Below are positions 26,913 to 36,304 of a stretch of 64,000 nt of DNA, piece after piece. The stretch is from Flavobacterium sp. NRK F7 (GTDB lineage: Bacteria; Bacteroidota; Bacteroidia; Flavobacteriales; Flavobacteriaceae), in assembly GCF_024054195.1 (NCBI RefSeq), contig NZ_JAMXLB010000001.1, forward strand, positions 1,915,624 to 1,979,623. The letters are read 5' to 3'. The translations under genes and the position numbers were made by a program. Below the pieces are notes generated by a model. It saw only the letters and a list, made by a program, of their open reading frames with translations, searched no databases and was not told the origin of the DNA. How positions within the stretch are numbered: the first letter of the stretch is position 1; every line of letters begins with the position of its first letter.

Positions 26913-27653
26913 ATGTCACAATTAACTATAACTACGACACAAAATGTTTCAATTAATTTTACAGCAGCGTCTGTTGGGGAACGTATATTAAGTCAAATAC
27001 TTGATTTTTTGGTTATTATAGCTTATTCGTTAGTAATGTCTTATATTGTAAGTAATTCAGGTTTAGAAAGATATATAGTTTCAATGGATTATTGGTCTGG
27101 AATGGCCATTTATATTATTTTATATTTACCCGTTTTCTTTTATACGCTTATTCAGGAAAGCATTTGGGAAGGAAGAACCATTGGCAAACGAATTATGAAG
27201 TTAAAAGTGATAAAAATTGATGGTTATCAGGCGGGTTTTGGAGATTATCTCATTCGTTGGTTATTTCGTTTAGTAGAGGTTTTGCCACCTTTATCTGTAG
27301 TAGGTTTAATTGCTATTATTTTTAATGATAGAAATCAGAGAATAGGAGATATGGGCGCAGGTACATCGGTTATTTCGTTAAAGAATAACATTAATATTAA
27401 TCATACGATATTACAAGAAGTGAATGAAGATTACGTGCCAACTTATCCATTAGTTATTAAATTATCAGATAATGATATAAGAATTATTAAAGAAACCTTT
27501 GAAATTGCCGTTAGAAATAGAGATTATGGAACTTTAATAAAGTTAAGAGAGAAAGTAATTGCAGTTACAGGAATTAAAAATCAATCGGGTAATGATCAAG
27601 ATTTTATCAGAACTCTTTTAAAAGATTATAATTTCTACACCCAAAACATGTAA
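26913..27653 (+). CDS. RDD family membrane protein (MoxR locus)
   Basis: A 246-residue protein whose first 160 residues form the RDD domain: GERILSQILDFLVIIAYSLVMSY near residue 22, GRTIGKRIMKLKV near 88 and NDRNQRIGDMGAGTSVI near 137. A soluble C-terminal tail of about 85 residues follows. It is divergent from the SpoIIM operon, with only 21 bases between start codons, and ends directly against the stop of the convergent T9SS gene. The conserved pairing suggests a role with the SpoIIM/MoxR products; this is inference. Confidence 0.85.
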   Translation: MSQLTITTTQNVSINFTAASVGERILSQILDFLVIIAYSLVMSYIVSNSGLERYIVSMDYWSGMAIYIILYLPVFFYTLIQESIWEGRTIGKRIMKLKVIKIDGYQAGFGDYLIRWLFRLVEVLPPLSVVGLIAIIFNDRNQRIGDMGAGTSVISLKNNININHTILQEVNEDYVPTYPLVIKLSDNDIRIIKETFEIAVRNRDYGTLIKLREKVIAVTGIKNQSGNDQDFIRTLLKDYNFYTQNM

Positions 27654-29447
27654 CTATTGGCTAAGGTATAAGTATCCATTTAAAGGTTCTGGGTAACTTG
27701 GGTCATTTAAATATAAAATATAATAATAAGTGCCATCAGGAGCTATTTTTGTACCAATACCATCTTCTACATAACCATTCCAATCGGGTTTGTTACGATC
27801 ACCAGTCCAAAGTAATTTTCCCCATCGATTGTAAATTTCAAGTTTGAAATGTATGAATATATCTCGAAGCCCCTCAATAAAAAAGGTGTCGTTAAACGAA
27901 TCATTGTTGGGAGAAACGGCATTGTAAACAATAGGAGGACAATTTTCAACTTGAAGTAAAAAGGAAGTTACACTTATGCAATTATTTTCGTTTTCAATAC
28001 GAATAAAAATTTCTTTTGGGGTGGTTAGTGCTTCATAATGAGTCGTATTCAAAATAGGATTAAGAAAATTTATTGCATCTTCATACGTTTCATGGAAGCT
28101 AACCTGATGTGAAACATCGGTTTTAACCAATTCCTCATAATTAGAAAAATCAAAAACACCTCTTGATAATCCTAAATTACAAGTTATTATAGGAGATAAA
28201 GTATTAAAATCAGGAGATTCAAATAAGCTAATAGTTGTGTTGTAATCATTATTGGTTTCGACTAATTCGGTTACGATACCTGTTCCATTTCCTTGATCGT
28301 CTACAACTGCTGTCAAAGTAAAATTTGAAGGAGTTGTATTTGGAATTGTGATTACGATATTTCCAATTTCATTTCCACCAATGGGAATTGGATTTTGCGT
28401 TTGTGTGGAGCCTACTAAAATTCCATCTGCATAAAAAGCTATAGGAGTATTGGCTGCTAAAATTTCAGTACTATTTACATTGTAAACTTTATAATTCACA
28501 GGAATGTTGCGATTATTACAGGTTAGTTGGTAATCATAAATAGTTATGGTAGCATCGGGTAATTGACTATTTAATTTGGTCACGACAGTGTTAATCATGA
28601 TGAAATCCTGAAAAGAAGATAACGTAATATTGGCACTTGTATTTCCAATTTGAATGTAGTCTTCAATTTCATAAATATCTAAATCTACATTGTATAAATC
28701 AGTCGCTCCAGTAATGGAATTGGTTCCATTGAAAACATTGTTAATTGGATTAGAAGCATTACTAATGATAGTTCCGTTAATGGCAAATGTTTCAGTAGGT
28801 AAAGAAGCATCACCTTCCCATGCGATAAAACCAGCAGTGGCATTGTTGTTGTCAATCACATATAAATTGGTTAGGTCGATACTCAAATTATCAGGAACTC
28901 CTTGTAAGCCATCATATACATTAATTTGATTTAGAGGAAGGCTACTATTTTCATAGACAACTAAGATAGCCCAACCAGCAAAATTGGTTTTTCTTTGAAA
29001 ATGGTCTAACTCAAATGGTGAAATATCTAAATTCGATAAAGTATAATCTCCATTCCCTGTTGTTTGAATATAAGAAGTAATATCTTTGAAAGCACTAAAA
29101 TAATTGAGCGTTAAATTAGGAAAAACATTGGTGTGTGAAAATGTTCGATCTGGATAAATTGGAATTCCATTAAGATCCACATCAAAATCACCATCACCAC
29201 TTCCAGCCCAATACAAAAAAGCTTTAATTACGGTGTCTGTCGTATTCAAATTCAAAGTAGCTGTGGATGAAGTGCCGGTAACCAAAACAGGAGAAGGGTT
29301 GTTTTCTGCTGAATTCATTGTATTACCAATAAAGGTAAAATCGTATCGGCCATTGATTTGAGTGTAAAGTGAAATATCTTGCCCATTCATAACGATTGGG
29401 AAAAGGAGCACTAACAGACTAAAATAAAAGTAATTTTTTGGACACAC
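27654..29447 (-). CDS. secreted protein with type B T9SS sorting domain
   Basis: A 597-residue exported protein. It has a signal peptide (PKNYFYFSLLVLLFPIVMNGQ), then a domain with the pattern TDTVIKAFLYWAGSGDGDFDVDLNG, seen in large gliding-related surface proteins. A CARDB-like middle follows. The C-terminal type B sorting domain (about 510-597) has VSPNNDSFNDTFFIEGL, IYNRWGKLLWTG and APDGTYYYILYL. This predicts export by the type IX system and release or attachment at the cell surface, perhaps as an adhesin. The only upstream start I find is GTG (29447). It is convergent with the RDD gene, stop against stop. Confidence 0.85.
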   Translation of the reverse strand: MCPKNYFYFSLLVLLFPIVMNGQDISLYTQINGRYDFTFIGNTMNSAENNPSPVLVTGTSSTATLNLNTTDTVIKAFLYWAGSGDGDFDVDLNGIPIYPDRTFSHTNVFPNLTLNYFSAFKDITSYIQTTGNGDYTLSNLDISPFELDHFQRKTNFAGWAILVVYENSSLPLNQINVYDGLQGVPDNLSIDLTNLYVIDNNNATAGFIAWEGDASLPTETFAINGTIISNASNPINNVFNGTNSITGATDLYNVDLDIYEIEDYIQIGNTSANITLSSFQDFIMINTVVTKLNSQLPDATITIYDYQLTCNNRNIPVNYKVYNVNSTEILAANTPIAFYADGILVGSTQTQNPIPIGGNEIGNIVITIPNTTPSNFTLTAVVDDQGNGTGIVTELVETNNDYNTTISLFESPDFNTLSPIITCNLGLSRGVFDFSNYEELVKTDVSHQVSFHETYEDAINFLNPILNTTHYEALTTPKEIFIRIENENNCISVTSFLLQVENCPPIVYNAVSPNNDSFNDTFFIEGLRDIFIHFKLEIYNRWGKLLWTGDRNKPDWNGYVEDGIGTKIAPDGTYYYILYLNDPSYPEPLNGYLYLSQ

Positions 29448-29516
29448 TCGATTCTATTTACACTTAAATTATCTTCTAAGGTACTAATTAATTTAATAAA
29501 ATGTTTGCTTTTCAAG

Positions 29517-29545
29517 TTGCATGAATTAAAAAATTAGTAATTTTC
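29517..29545 (+). promoter_or_regulatory. Candidate promoter of the glycan operon
   Basis: TTG (29517-29519), 18 bases, then TAATTTTC (29538-29545), one base off TAnnTTTG, 17 bases before the TTG start at 29563. Confidence 0.45.
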
Positions 29546-29562
29546 GGCTTTAATCCTGACTT

Positions 29563-30510
29563 TTGAAAAAATATCAAGTAAAAAAATATACGACTGACTA
29601 TTATTCCCAATGGAATGCATTTGTATCTCAGGCTAAGAATGCTACTTTCTTATTTCATAGAGATTTTATGGAATATCATAAGGATCGATTCGAAGATTTC
29701 TCTTTGCTTGTTTTAGATGAGAAAGAAAATCTAAAAGCAATTCTGCCTGCAAATAAAGTAGCGGATACACTTTATTCACATCAAGGGTTAACGTATGGTG
29801 GATTGATATTGCCAAAATATGTTAAGTTTGCAGAAGTAAGAGCTTTATTTCTCTCAATTTTTGATTATTTAAAAACGGAGAATCTAAAAAAAGTTATTTA
29901 CAAACCCATAAATTCTTATTATCAAAAGTTGCCATCAGAGGAGTATTTATTTCTTTTAAAAGAAATGGATGCTGTATTAGTTAAGAGAGAATTAAATTTA
30001 TGTATTCCTTTTCATAAAAAGTTTAAGGTTTCAAAAAGTAAACTTAAGCATTATAGGAAAAATGAAAAATTAGATTTTAAGATACATTCAGGAAACGATT
30101 TTTCTAGTTTTTGGAATAAAGTTTTAATTCCACGATTAGAAGAGAAACACAATGCAAAACCTGTACATAGTTTAGCAGAAATTACCTATTTGTCAAAAAA
30201 GTTTCCAGAAGAAATTATGCAGTATGATATTTATTTTGAAGATGAAATAGTTGCAGGAATTACACTTTTTAAAACGGAACATGGGATAAAATCACAATAT
30301 GGAGCTACAACAATTTTAGGAGAAAAAATAAGAGCTTTAGATTATTTGTATTTTCATTTAATTGAACTTTACAAAAAAGATTATGAATTCTTTGATATGG
30401 GTACGTGTACAGAAGATAATGAAAAAGGGTACAATTCGGGTTTGTTAACGCAAAAAGAAGAATTAGGTTGCACTTTGTATACTCAAGATACTTATTGTAT
30501 TTCGTTATGA
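29563..30510 (+). CDS. FemAB/GNAT-like acyltransferase-family protein
   Basis: A 315-residue cytoplasmic protein with the two-lobed GNAT layout of FemAB-like proteins. Lobe 1 has [27 protein letters not shown] (about 27-53) and lobe 2 has [47 protein letters not shown] and [13 protein letters not shown]. It first reads [13 protein letters not shown] from a TTG start (29563), because no ATG precedes the conserved N-terminus. It may transfer an acyl or aminoacyl group to a sugar precursor. It overlaps the following FdtB-like gene by 4 bases and appears to lead the plus-strand glycan operon. Confidence 0.75.
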   Translation: MKKYQVKKYTTDYYSQWNAFVSQAKNATFLFHRDFMEYHKDRFEDFSLLVLDEKENLKAILPANKVADTLYSHQGLTYGGLILPKYVKFAEVRALFLSIFDYLKTENLKKVIYKPINSYYQKLPSEEYLFLLKEMDAVLVKRELNLCIPFHKKFKVSKSKLKHYRKNEKLDFKIHSGNDFSSFWNKVLIPRLEEKHNAKPVHSLAEITYLSKKFPEEIMQYDIYFEDEIVAGITLFKTEHGIKSQYGATTILGEKIRALDYLYFHLIELYKKDYEFFDMGTCTEDNEKGYNSGLLTQKEELGCTLYTQDTYCISL

Positions 30511-31610
30511 TAAAATTTTTAGACTTACATTCGATAAATAAACCTTATGAAGCTGCTTTTCTCAACAAAATGACAGCAATGCTAAATGGTGGTTGGTATA
30601 TATTAGGTAAGGAAGTTGTCTTATTTGAGAAAGAATTTGCTTCGTATTGTGGAACAAAATATTGTATTGGTGTAGGTAATGGTTTGGATGCATTAGTCCT
30701 TGTTTTTAAGGGATATATCCAATTAGGTAAATTGAAAAAAGGGGACGAAGTATTGGTGCCAGCGAATACCTATATTGCGAGTATATTAGCCGTTTTACAA
30801 GCCGACTTAACCCCTGTTTTAGTAGAACCAAAAGAAGCAACTTATACTATAAATCCAAGTTTAATTCAAGAAAATATTACTCCAAAGACTAAAGCTATTC
30901 TTGCGGTGCATTTATATGGTCAATTAGCAGATATGGAAGCTATTAATAGTATTGCGAAACAAAATGAATTGATTGTTATTGAAGATGCAGCTCAAGCACA
31001 TGGTGCAGTTTCGAATTGGGATACGAAAAAAGCGGGCAATCTTGGTGATGCTGCTGGTTTTAGTTTTTATCCAGGTAAAAATTTAGGAGCTTTAGGTGAT
31101 GCGGGTGCAGTAACCACAAATGATGAAGCTTTGGCTGAGGTTCTTTTTTCAATGCGTAATTACGGTTCAAAAGTCAAATATGAGAATGAAATTTTGGGAA
31201 CCAATTCAAGATTAGACGAATTGCAAGCTGCTTTTTTAAATGTCAAATTACCTGATTTAGAAAATGAAAATGAAAAAAGAAGACAATTAGCCCAGCGTTA
31301 TTTAAGAGAAATTAAAAATGAAAAAATACAACTTCCTTTTTGGGATGAAAGTAAGAATCATGTTTTTCATTTGTTTGTGATTCAAACCAAAAACAGAAAA
31401 GAATTGGTTGCCTATTTAAAAGAAAATGGTATTGAGACGATGATACATTATCCGATTGCACCTCATAAACAAGAAGCATTGTATGAATGGAATCAGTTGT
31501 CATTTCCTGTAACAGAAAAAATTCATGAAGAAGTTTTGAGTATTCCTTTGAATAGTGTTTTAGAAGAAGAAGAAATTCAAAAAATAATTAAAGTTTTAAA
31601 TGAATATTAA
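30507..31610 (+). CDS. DegT/DnrJ/EryC1 sugar aminotransferase, FdtB/QdtB-like
   Basis: A PLP enzyme of 367 residues that transfers an amino group to a keto-sugar nucleotide. It has [10 protein letters not shown] near 58, [11 protein letters not shown] near 82, EDAAQAHGA at 159-167 and the PLP lysine at about 191 in [15 protein letters not shown]. Together with the FdtA-like isomerase at 33898-34290, this suggests synthesis of a dTDP-3-amino-3,6-dideoxyhexose such as Fuc3N or Qui3N. The ATG at 30507 overlaps the upstream stop (ATGA). The GTG start of the flippase gene lies 2 bases downstream. Confidence 0.85.
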   Translation: MIKFLDLHSINKPYEAAFLNKMTAMLNGGWYILGKEVVLFEKEFASYCGTKYCIGVGNGLDALVLVFKGYIQLGKLKKGDEVLVPANTYIASILAVLQADLTPVLVEPKEATYTINPSLIQENITPKTKAILAVHLYGQLADMEAINSIAKQNELIVIEDAAQAHGAVSNWDTKKAGNLGDAAGFSFYPGKNLGALGDAGAVTTNDEALAEVLFSMRNYGSKVKYENEILGTNSRLDELQAAFLNVKLPDLENENEKRRQLAQRYLREIKNEKIQLPFWDESKNHVFHLFVIQTKNRKELVAYLKENGIETMIHYPIAPHKQEALYEWNQLSFPVTEKIHEEVLSIPLNSVLEEEEIQKIIKVLNEY

Positions 31611-31612
31611 AA

Positions 31613-33061
31613 GTGAGTGAAGAAAAGAGCACATATAAAAGAATTCTATTGGCAACTTCTATTTTTGGAAGTATGCAATTTGTAAATCTTTTCTTTTCAT
31701 TTGTTAAACACAAACTGTTATCAATTTTCATTGGAGCAGAAGGGTATGGTATTTTTGGAATGTTAAACTCTATTGTTGATTTAATTAAGTCCATTTCAGG
31801 TTTATCGATAGATAATAGTGCTGTTAAAGCAATTGCGAGTGAGGAAAACAGCGATTTTAATGCTCAAGTGGTTTTAAAATTATCGCTTTTAACAGGTCTT
31901 TTAGGATGTCTAGTAACTGTTTTAATTTCTCCAATCATAAGCAAATACTTATATTTTACTTATGACTATTGGTACCTTATTGTCTTTTTAGGGTTAGCCG
32001 TTTTTTTTAAGCAAATTGCAAGTGCTTTTAATGCTATTTTACAGGGTAAAAGTTTCTTTAAGAAATTAGCCAAATCCAATTTAATAGCAAACGGTCTTGG
32101 TTTGGTTTTTACGATTCCTTTTTTTTATTTTTTTAAAAAAGATTTTATCATTCCAGCTATCATAATTACAGCTTTAGTTAATATGGTTGTATGTTGGTTT
32201 TTTGTAAAAAAAATCCAAGTTTTGAATACTTTTTTAAGCTTTAAAGAAGCCATATCAAAAGGAAAAGAAATTATCTATTTTGGTAGTTTATTAATGATGA
32301 TGTCTTTTTTACCTTTGTTAGTCAATTATACACTACAAATCCTAATAAACAAACAAGATGGTATTGAAAATGTTGGACTTTTTAATGTGGCAAATATTAT
32401 TTTAAATACCTATGTAGGTTTTCTTTTTAACGCTATGTCTTTGGAATATTATCCTCGATTAGTAAGTTTAGAAAAAGATAATAGCAAAGTAGCCATTACG
32501 GTAAAACAACAAGCCATTGTAACCACACTATTAATAGTTCCGGTTGTTATTTTTTTTATTGGTTTTGGTGAATTTATTATCCAATTTCTGTTTTCCAAAG
32601 AGTTTCTAGAGGTTAATCAATTATTACAATGGGCAGTTATAGGCATGTTTTTTAAGGCGATTTCTTTTTCCATTGGATATTTATTTATTGCAAAAGCCGA
32701 TTCAAAAGTTTTTATGAAAACCTCTTTAGGATTTAATATTTTGTATTTTTTAATGTTATACTTTGGGTATCAAATAGGGCATTTTAAAGGTATGGGCATA
32801 GCTATTGCAATTTATTTTTTTCTTCATTTAACAGGAGTTTTTCTCATTGCTAAAAAGAGATATCAAATGGTGTTTTTTGAAAAAAAGGATATCGTTTTAT
32901 TTGTGTCCCAATTTCTCACTTTATTAGTTGCACTTTTTATTATGCGATTGTCGCCTCAAATTCATTTATATTTGATTGCTATTTTATTGGTTTTAAGTAT
33001 TGGTTATACATTTTATGAAATTAATAAATTAGTGGTTTTAAAAGATTTGTTTAAGAAATGA
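31613..33061 (+). CDS. O-antigen translocase (Wzx-type flippase)
   Basis: A 482-residue membrane protein with about 12-14 hydrophobic helices, of the MATE/MOP-type polysaccharide exporters. The N-terminal LLATSIFGSMQFVNLFFSFVKHKLLSIFIGAEGYGIFGML is typical of Bacteroidetes O-antigen translocases, which flip lipid-linked glycan units to the periplasm. It starts with GTG (31613), 2 bases after the aminotransferase stop, and its TGA overlaps the next ATG by 4 bases. No Wzy polymerase is obvious in the window. Confidence 0.88.
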   Translation: MSEEKSTYKRILLATSIFGSMQFVNLFFSFVKHKLLSIFIGAEGYGIFGMLNSIVDLIKSISGLSIDNSAVKAIASEENSDFNAQVVLKLSLLTGLLGCLVTVLISPIISKYLYFTYDYWYLIVFLGLAVFFKQIASAFNAILQGKSFFKKLAKSNLIANGLGLVFTIPFFYFFKKDFIIPAIIITALVNMVVCWFFVKKIQVLNTFLSFKEAISKGKEIIYFGSLLMMMSFLPLLVNYTLQILINKQDGIENVGLFNVANIILNTYVGFLFNAMSLEYYPRLVSLEKDNSKVAITVKQQAIVTTLLIVPVVIFFIGFGEFIIQFLFSKEFLEVNQLLQWAVIGMFFKAISFSIGYLFIAKADSKVFMKTSLGFNILYFLMLYFGYQIGHFKGMGIAIAIYFFLHLTGVFLIAKKRYQMVFFEKKDIVLFVSQFLTLLVALFIMRLSPQIHLYLIAILLVLSIGYTFYEINKLVVLKDLFKK

Positions 33062-33780
33062 AAATACTATCAAAAATAAAAAGAGCCTTACAAGTAAATT
33101 GGATCAAATCGGTTTATTTTAACTTTAAAAAATTTCCTTTTGCTATTGCTAAAAAGATGCCTGTTTTATTTTATGGTAGCGTAAAATTTCAAAATATATC
33201 TGGAAAAATAACTATTAATGCTCCCATTCAAACTGGGATGATTGGTTTTGGGAAACCCTATGAGATGAATACACTTTCTAGTGGCATTGCAGAAATAATG
33301 CTAGCTGGAACTGTTATTTTTGAAGGACATGTTCAATTTGGGAAAGATTATTTTGTATATGTAGCAAAAGAAGCTGTTTTACAAATGGGAGATATGTCAT
33401 CCATTGCTTCCAAAGGGAAAATCATTTGTACCAAAGAGATTGTTTTAGGGACATATGCTAGGTTGGGTTCTGAGTGTCAGGTTATTGATACTAATTTTCA
33501 TGAAATGATGGATACAGTAACCCAACAAAAATTTCCTTTACATGCACCCATTGCAATCGGAAACTATAATTTTATAAGTAATAGAGTTACGTTTTTATCC
33601 AAATCAATTACACCAGATTATTGTACGGTAGCATCAAATAGTTTGTGTAATAAAGATTATACTTCTTTCGGAAATGCAATTTTAATTGGCGGTGTTCCTG
33701 CTCAATTAGTAAAAGAAAATATTACAAGAGATTGGGAAGGAGAAAAAGATTTATTGGAGAACTATTTAAAAAAGATTTGA
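33058..33780 (+). CDS. left-handed beta-helix (hexapeptide) acyltransferase
   Basis: A 240-residue protein with isoleucine-patch turns from about 50 to 205 (KITINAPIQTGMIGFG, GTVIFEGHVQFG, IVLGTYARLGSECQVIDTNFHEM, PIAIGNYNFISNRVTFL). It ends with GNAILIGGVPAQLVKENI, the closing signature of NodL/LacA/WbbJ-type acetyltransferases. An active-site histidine may be the one in IDTNFHE. It probably acetylates a sugar; by context the acceptor could be the 3-amino sugar made by the FdtA/FdtB pair (an FdtC-like role), but this is inference. It overlaps the flippase gene by 4 bases. Confidence 0.8.
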   Translation: MKILSKIKRALQVNWIKSVYFNFKKFPFAIAKKMPVLFYGSVKFQNISGKITINAPIQTGMIGFGKPYEMNTLSSGIAEIMLAGTVIFEGHVQFGKDYFVYVAKEAVLQMGDMSSIASKGKIICTKEIVLGTYARLGSECQVIDTNFHEMMDTVTQQKFPLHAPIAIGNYNFISNRVTFLSKSITPDYCTVASNSLCNKDYTSFGNAILIGGVPAQLVKENITRDWEGEKDLLENYLKKI

Positions 33781-33897
33781 TTTTCTTAGAAGTCCCAATG
33801 GATTGCAACTGTTACTTCTAATGCATTTTCAGTGGGATAAAAATTTATGTTAGAAAATCTTTTATAATAAGTACTTTTGAAGAAATAATACAGATTC

Positions 33898-34290
33898 ATG
33901 AAGATAGAAATGATTTCAATTCCTAAGATTGAAGATAGAAGAGGAAACTTGTCAGTCATTGAAAAAGATGTGGTTCCTTTTCCGATTAAGAGAGTATATT
34001 ATCTCTACGATGTGCCAAGTGGGGCAGAACGAGGAGGGCATTCTCATATGCAGCAACAAGAGTTTTTAGTAGCGCTATCAGGAAGTTTTGATGTTATCTT
34101 AAATGATGGGAAAGAAGAACAAAAGGTTTCTTTAAATAAGCCTTATGAAGGTCTTTTAATTAAAAATGGCATTTGGAGAGAATTGAAAAATTTTTCTTCT
34201 GGTTCCGTTTGTTTGGTTGTTGCTTCCGATGTCTTTGAAGAAGAAGATTATATAAGAGATTTTGAAGTGTTTTTAAGTTTAAATAATTAA
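33898..34290 (+). CDS. FdtA/QdtA-like sugar 3,4-ketoisomerase (WxcM-type cupin)
   Basis: A 130-residue single-domain cupin with the family start IPKIEDRRGNLSVIEKDVVPFPIKRVYYLYDVP, the histidine-rich AERGGHSHMQQQEFLVALSGSFDV and the closing YEGLLIKNGIWRELKNFSSGSVCLVVAS. Members convert dTDP-6-deoxy-4-ketoglucose to a 3-keto isomer, the substrate of FdtB-like transaminases such as the one at 30507-31610. It is separated from the acyltransferase by 117 bases in which I see no clear gene. It overlaps the convergent glycosyltransferase by 4 bases at the stop codons. Confidence 0.85.
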   Translation: MKIEMISIPKIEDRRGNLSVIEKDVVPFPIKRVYYLYDVPSGAERGGHSHMQQQEFLVALSGSFDVILNDGKEEQKVSLNKPYEGLLIKNGIWRELKNFSSGSVCLVVASDVFEEEDYIRDFEVFLSLNN

Positions 34291-35180
34291 TTCATCACTC
34301 TAATTTTATACTCCGTTTTTAGCTTTAAAATAAATAACTGAAGCACTAAAGAGATATTTTTTAATTTTAAATTATGAATAAACTCATGATGTATTCTTTT
34401 TAACAAAGCGTTGTATTCGCTAGTTTTAGTATTCATTAGAAAAGCTTTTTTTAGTATCATAAACGTACTATAATTGATTCTTTTTTCATAGGCACTTTTT
34501 TTATAAAAATGACTTAATTGAGAATGCGTTAAGTATCTTTTTTCTACTAAGGGTAAATCAATATAAATAAGTTTATGTTTTCTTGCAACTCGTAACCAAT
34601 AATCCAAATCTTCGTAGGCTAAATTTTCATCATATCCCTTTAGCTCTTCAAAAACCGTTCTTTTATACATACCACTTACCGAACACATACAGTTGCCTCC
34701 TTTTAGAATGCTTTCATAGTTGGTGTTAAAAATAGAATTGTCAATGGTTTTTAAATTAGTATCAACAGGAAAATGGTAATGGAGTAGATTGTCATTTTCG
34801 TCAATTATTGTAGCGTTTCCAAATACTAATCCTGCATTCGGATTTTTTAAAAAAGTATCAATTTGATGGGTTATTCCTTCTTTTGTAAGTACATCATCTG
34901 CGGCTAAATCAATTAAATAGCTACCTTTTGAAAGAGCAATAGCTTGATTAAAGGATTTGTTATTGCCAATATTTATAGCGTTTTTTATGAATAAAATTGA
35001 AGGATACTTTTGTAACCAGTTTTCAATGACTGCAACAGAATTGTCCTGACTTGCATTGTCAACAATTATTAATTCAATATTTTTGTAATCTTGGTTAATT
35101 ACAGAATTTAAACTTTTTTCAACATAAGGAGCATGGTTGTAACAAGTGCAAATTACAGTAACCAAAGGATCATTTAACAT
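34287..35180 (-). CDS. family 2 (GT-A) glycosyltransferase
   Basis: A 297-residue enzyme with the GT2 N-terminus VTVICTCYNHAPYVEKSLNSV, the nucleotide-binding LIIVDNASQDNS near 40 and a DxD-like segment LIDLAADDVLTKEG near 88. The acceptor helix region has YDENLAYEDLDYWLRVARK near 180, where ED serves as a candidate base. It has no membrane helix, so it acts at the inner face of the membrane. It runs opposite to the glycan operon, convergent with the FdtA-like gene and divergent from the next glycosyltransferase (29 bases between starts). Confidence 0.88.
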   Translation of the reverse strand: MLNDPLVTVICTCYNHAPYVEKSLNSVINQDYKNIELIIVDNASQDNSVAVIENWLQKYPSILFIKNAINIGNNKSFNQAIALSKGSYLIDLAADDVLTKEGITHQIDTFLKNPNAGLVFGNATIIDENDNLLHYHFPVDTNLKTIDNSIFNTNYESILKGGNCMCSVSGMYKRTVFEELKGYDENLAYEDLDYWLRVARKHKLIYIDLPLVEKRYLTHSQLSHFYKKSAYEKRINYSTFMILKKAFLMNTKTSEYNALLKRIHHEFIHNLKLKNISLVLQLFILKLKTEYKIRVMN

Positions 35181-35209
35181 GATTTTTTTCTCAAATGTAA
35201 CTATTAGGA

Positions 35210-36304
35210 ATGAAATTTCAAAAAAAGTATAAAATTGCTTTAGTAGGTTATCGGTTAGGTGTAGGAGGTGCCGAACGCGTAATGGCTAATTTGTCTATTT
35301 TTTTGGATAACCTGGGTATTGAAACTCATATTATAACAGTCATTGATCAATATGGATACGAGTACAAAGGAAAAGTAATTGCAACCGAAAAATTAAAAGT
35401 TGGAACGGGTATTTTTAATAGGATTTCTAGGTTTATTGCTTTGAAAAAAATATTCGCTAAAGAAAAATATGATTTTATTATCGATTTTAGATTTAGAAAT
35501 AAACCTTTTCAAGAGTTTTTAATTTCAAAATTAGTTTACAACGGTAAAACGATATTTACAGTTCATAGCTCTGCATTGGATCATTATATTCCATCAAATA
35601 AATTTTGGGCAAAATTAATCTATAAAAAAAGTTTTGCTGTTGTTTCGGTCTCCAATTTTATAAAAGATATAATAGAAAAACAGTATGCATTTGATAATGT
35701 TCAAACCATTTACAATACCATCAATACAGATATAATTGATACTTTTTCAAATGCAACTCTTTCAGAAGATTTTCAAAATGATTTTATTCTTGCTGTTGGT
35801 CAAATCGATTCAAATGTAAAACAATTTGACCACCTTCTTGAAGCCTATTATGAAAGTGAAATTAATTTGCCATTAGTAATTTGTGGAGAAGGCAAATTGA
35901 AACAAAAATTAATTGAATTAGCTCAAAAGCTACAAATTGAAGATAGAGTTTTTTTTATTGGTTTTCAAGACAACCCTTACAAATATATGGCTAAAGCAAA
36001 ATTTTTAGTTATGAGTAGTGCTTTTGAAGGTTTTCCAAATGTATTAGTAGAATCACTATATTGTGGCACTCCACTTGTATCTTACGATTGTTATTCAGGG
36101 CCTAATGAAATAATTACTCATGAATATAATGGACTCTTAGTGGAGAATCAAAATAAAATAGCTTTAGCTGCTGCAATGGCACGATTAGTCTTAGATGTTG
36201 AGCTGTATGAATTTTGTAAAGCAAATGCAAAAGCATCCGTTCAAAAGTTTGATTTAAATAGTATTGGAAAACAATGGCTCGAAGTAATGAAGATAGACAT
36301 ATGA
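35210..36304 (+). CDS. family 4 (GT-B) glycosyltransferase
   Basis: A 364-residue enzyme with the N-terminal GVGGAERVMANLSIFL loop (near residue 17) and the C-terminal nucleotide-sugar block SSAFEGFPNVLVESLYCGTPLVSYDCYSGPNEII, with the EFG-type E-x7-E pair. It retains configuration, with an undetermined donor. Together with the three other glycosyltransferases it would assemble the repeat unit. It overlaps the next gene's ATG by 4 bases. Confidence 0.9.
   Translation: MKFQKKYKIALVGYRLGVGGAERVMANLSIFLDNLGIETHIITVIDQYGYEYKGKVIATEKLKVGTGIFNRISRFIALKKIFAKEKYDFIIDFRFRNKPFQEFLISKLVYNGKTIFTVHSSALDHYIPSNKFWAKLIYKKSFAVVSVSNFIKDIIEKQYAFDNVQTIYNTINTDIIDTFSNATLSEDFQNDFILAVGQIDSNVKQFDHLLEAYYESEINLPLVICGEGKLKQKLIELAQKLQIEDRVFFIGFQDNPYKYMAKAKFLVMSSAFEGFPNVLVESLYCGTPLVSYDCYSGPNEIITHEYNGLLVENQNKIALAAAMARLVLDVELYEFCKANAKASVQKFDLNSIGKQWLEVMKIDI

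Noticed and set aside
33781..33897. Possible small gene between the acyltransferase and FdtA-like genes
   Set aside because: No start with a sensible frame; reads as AT-rich intergenic DNA.
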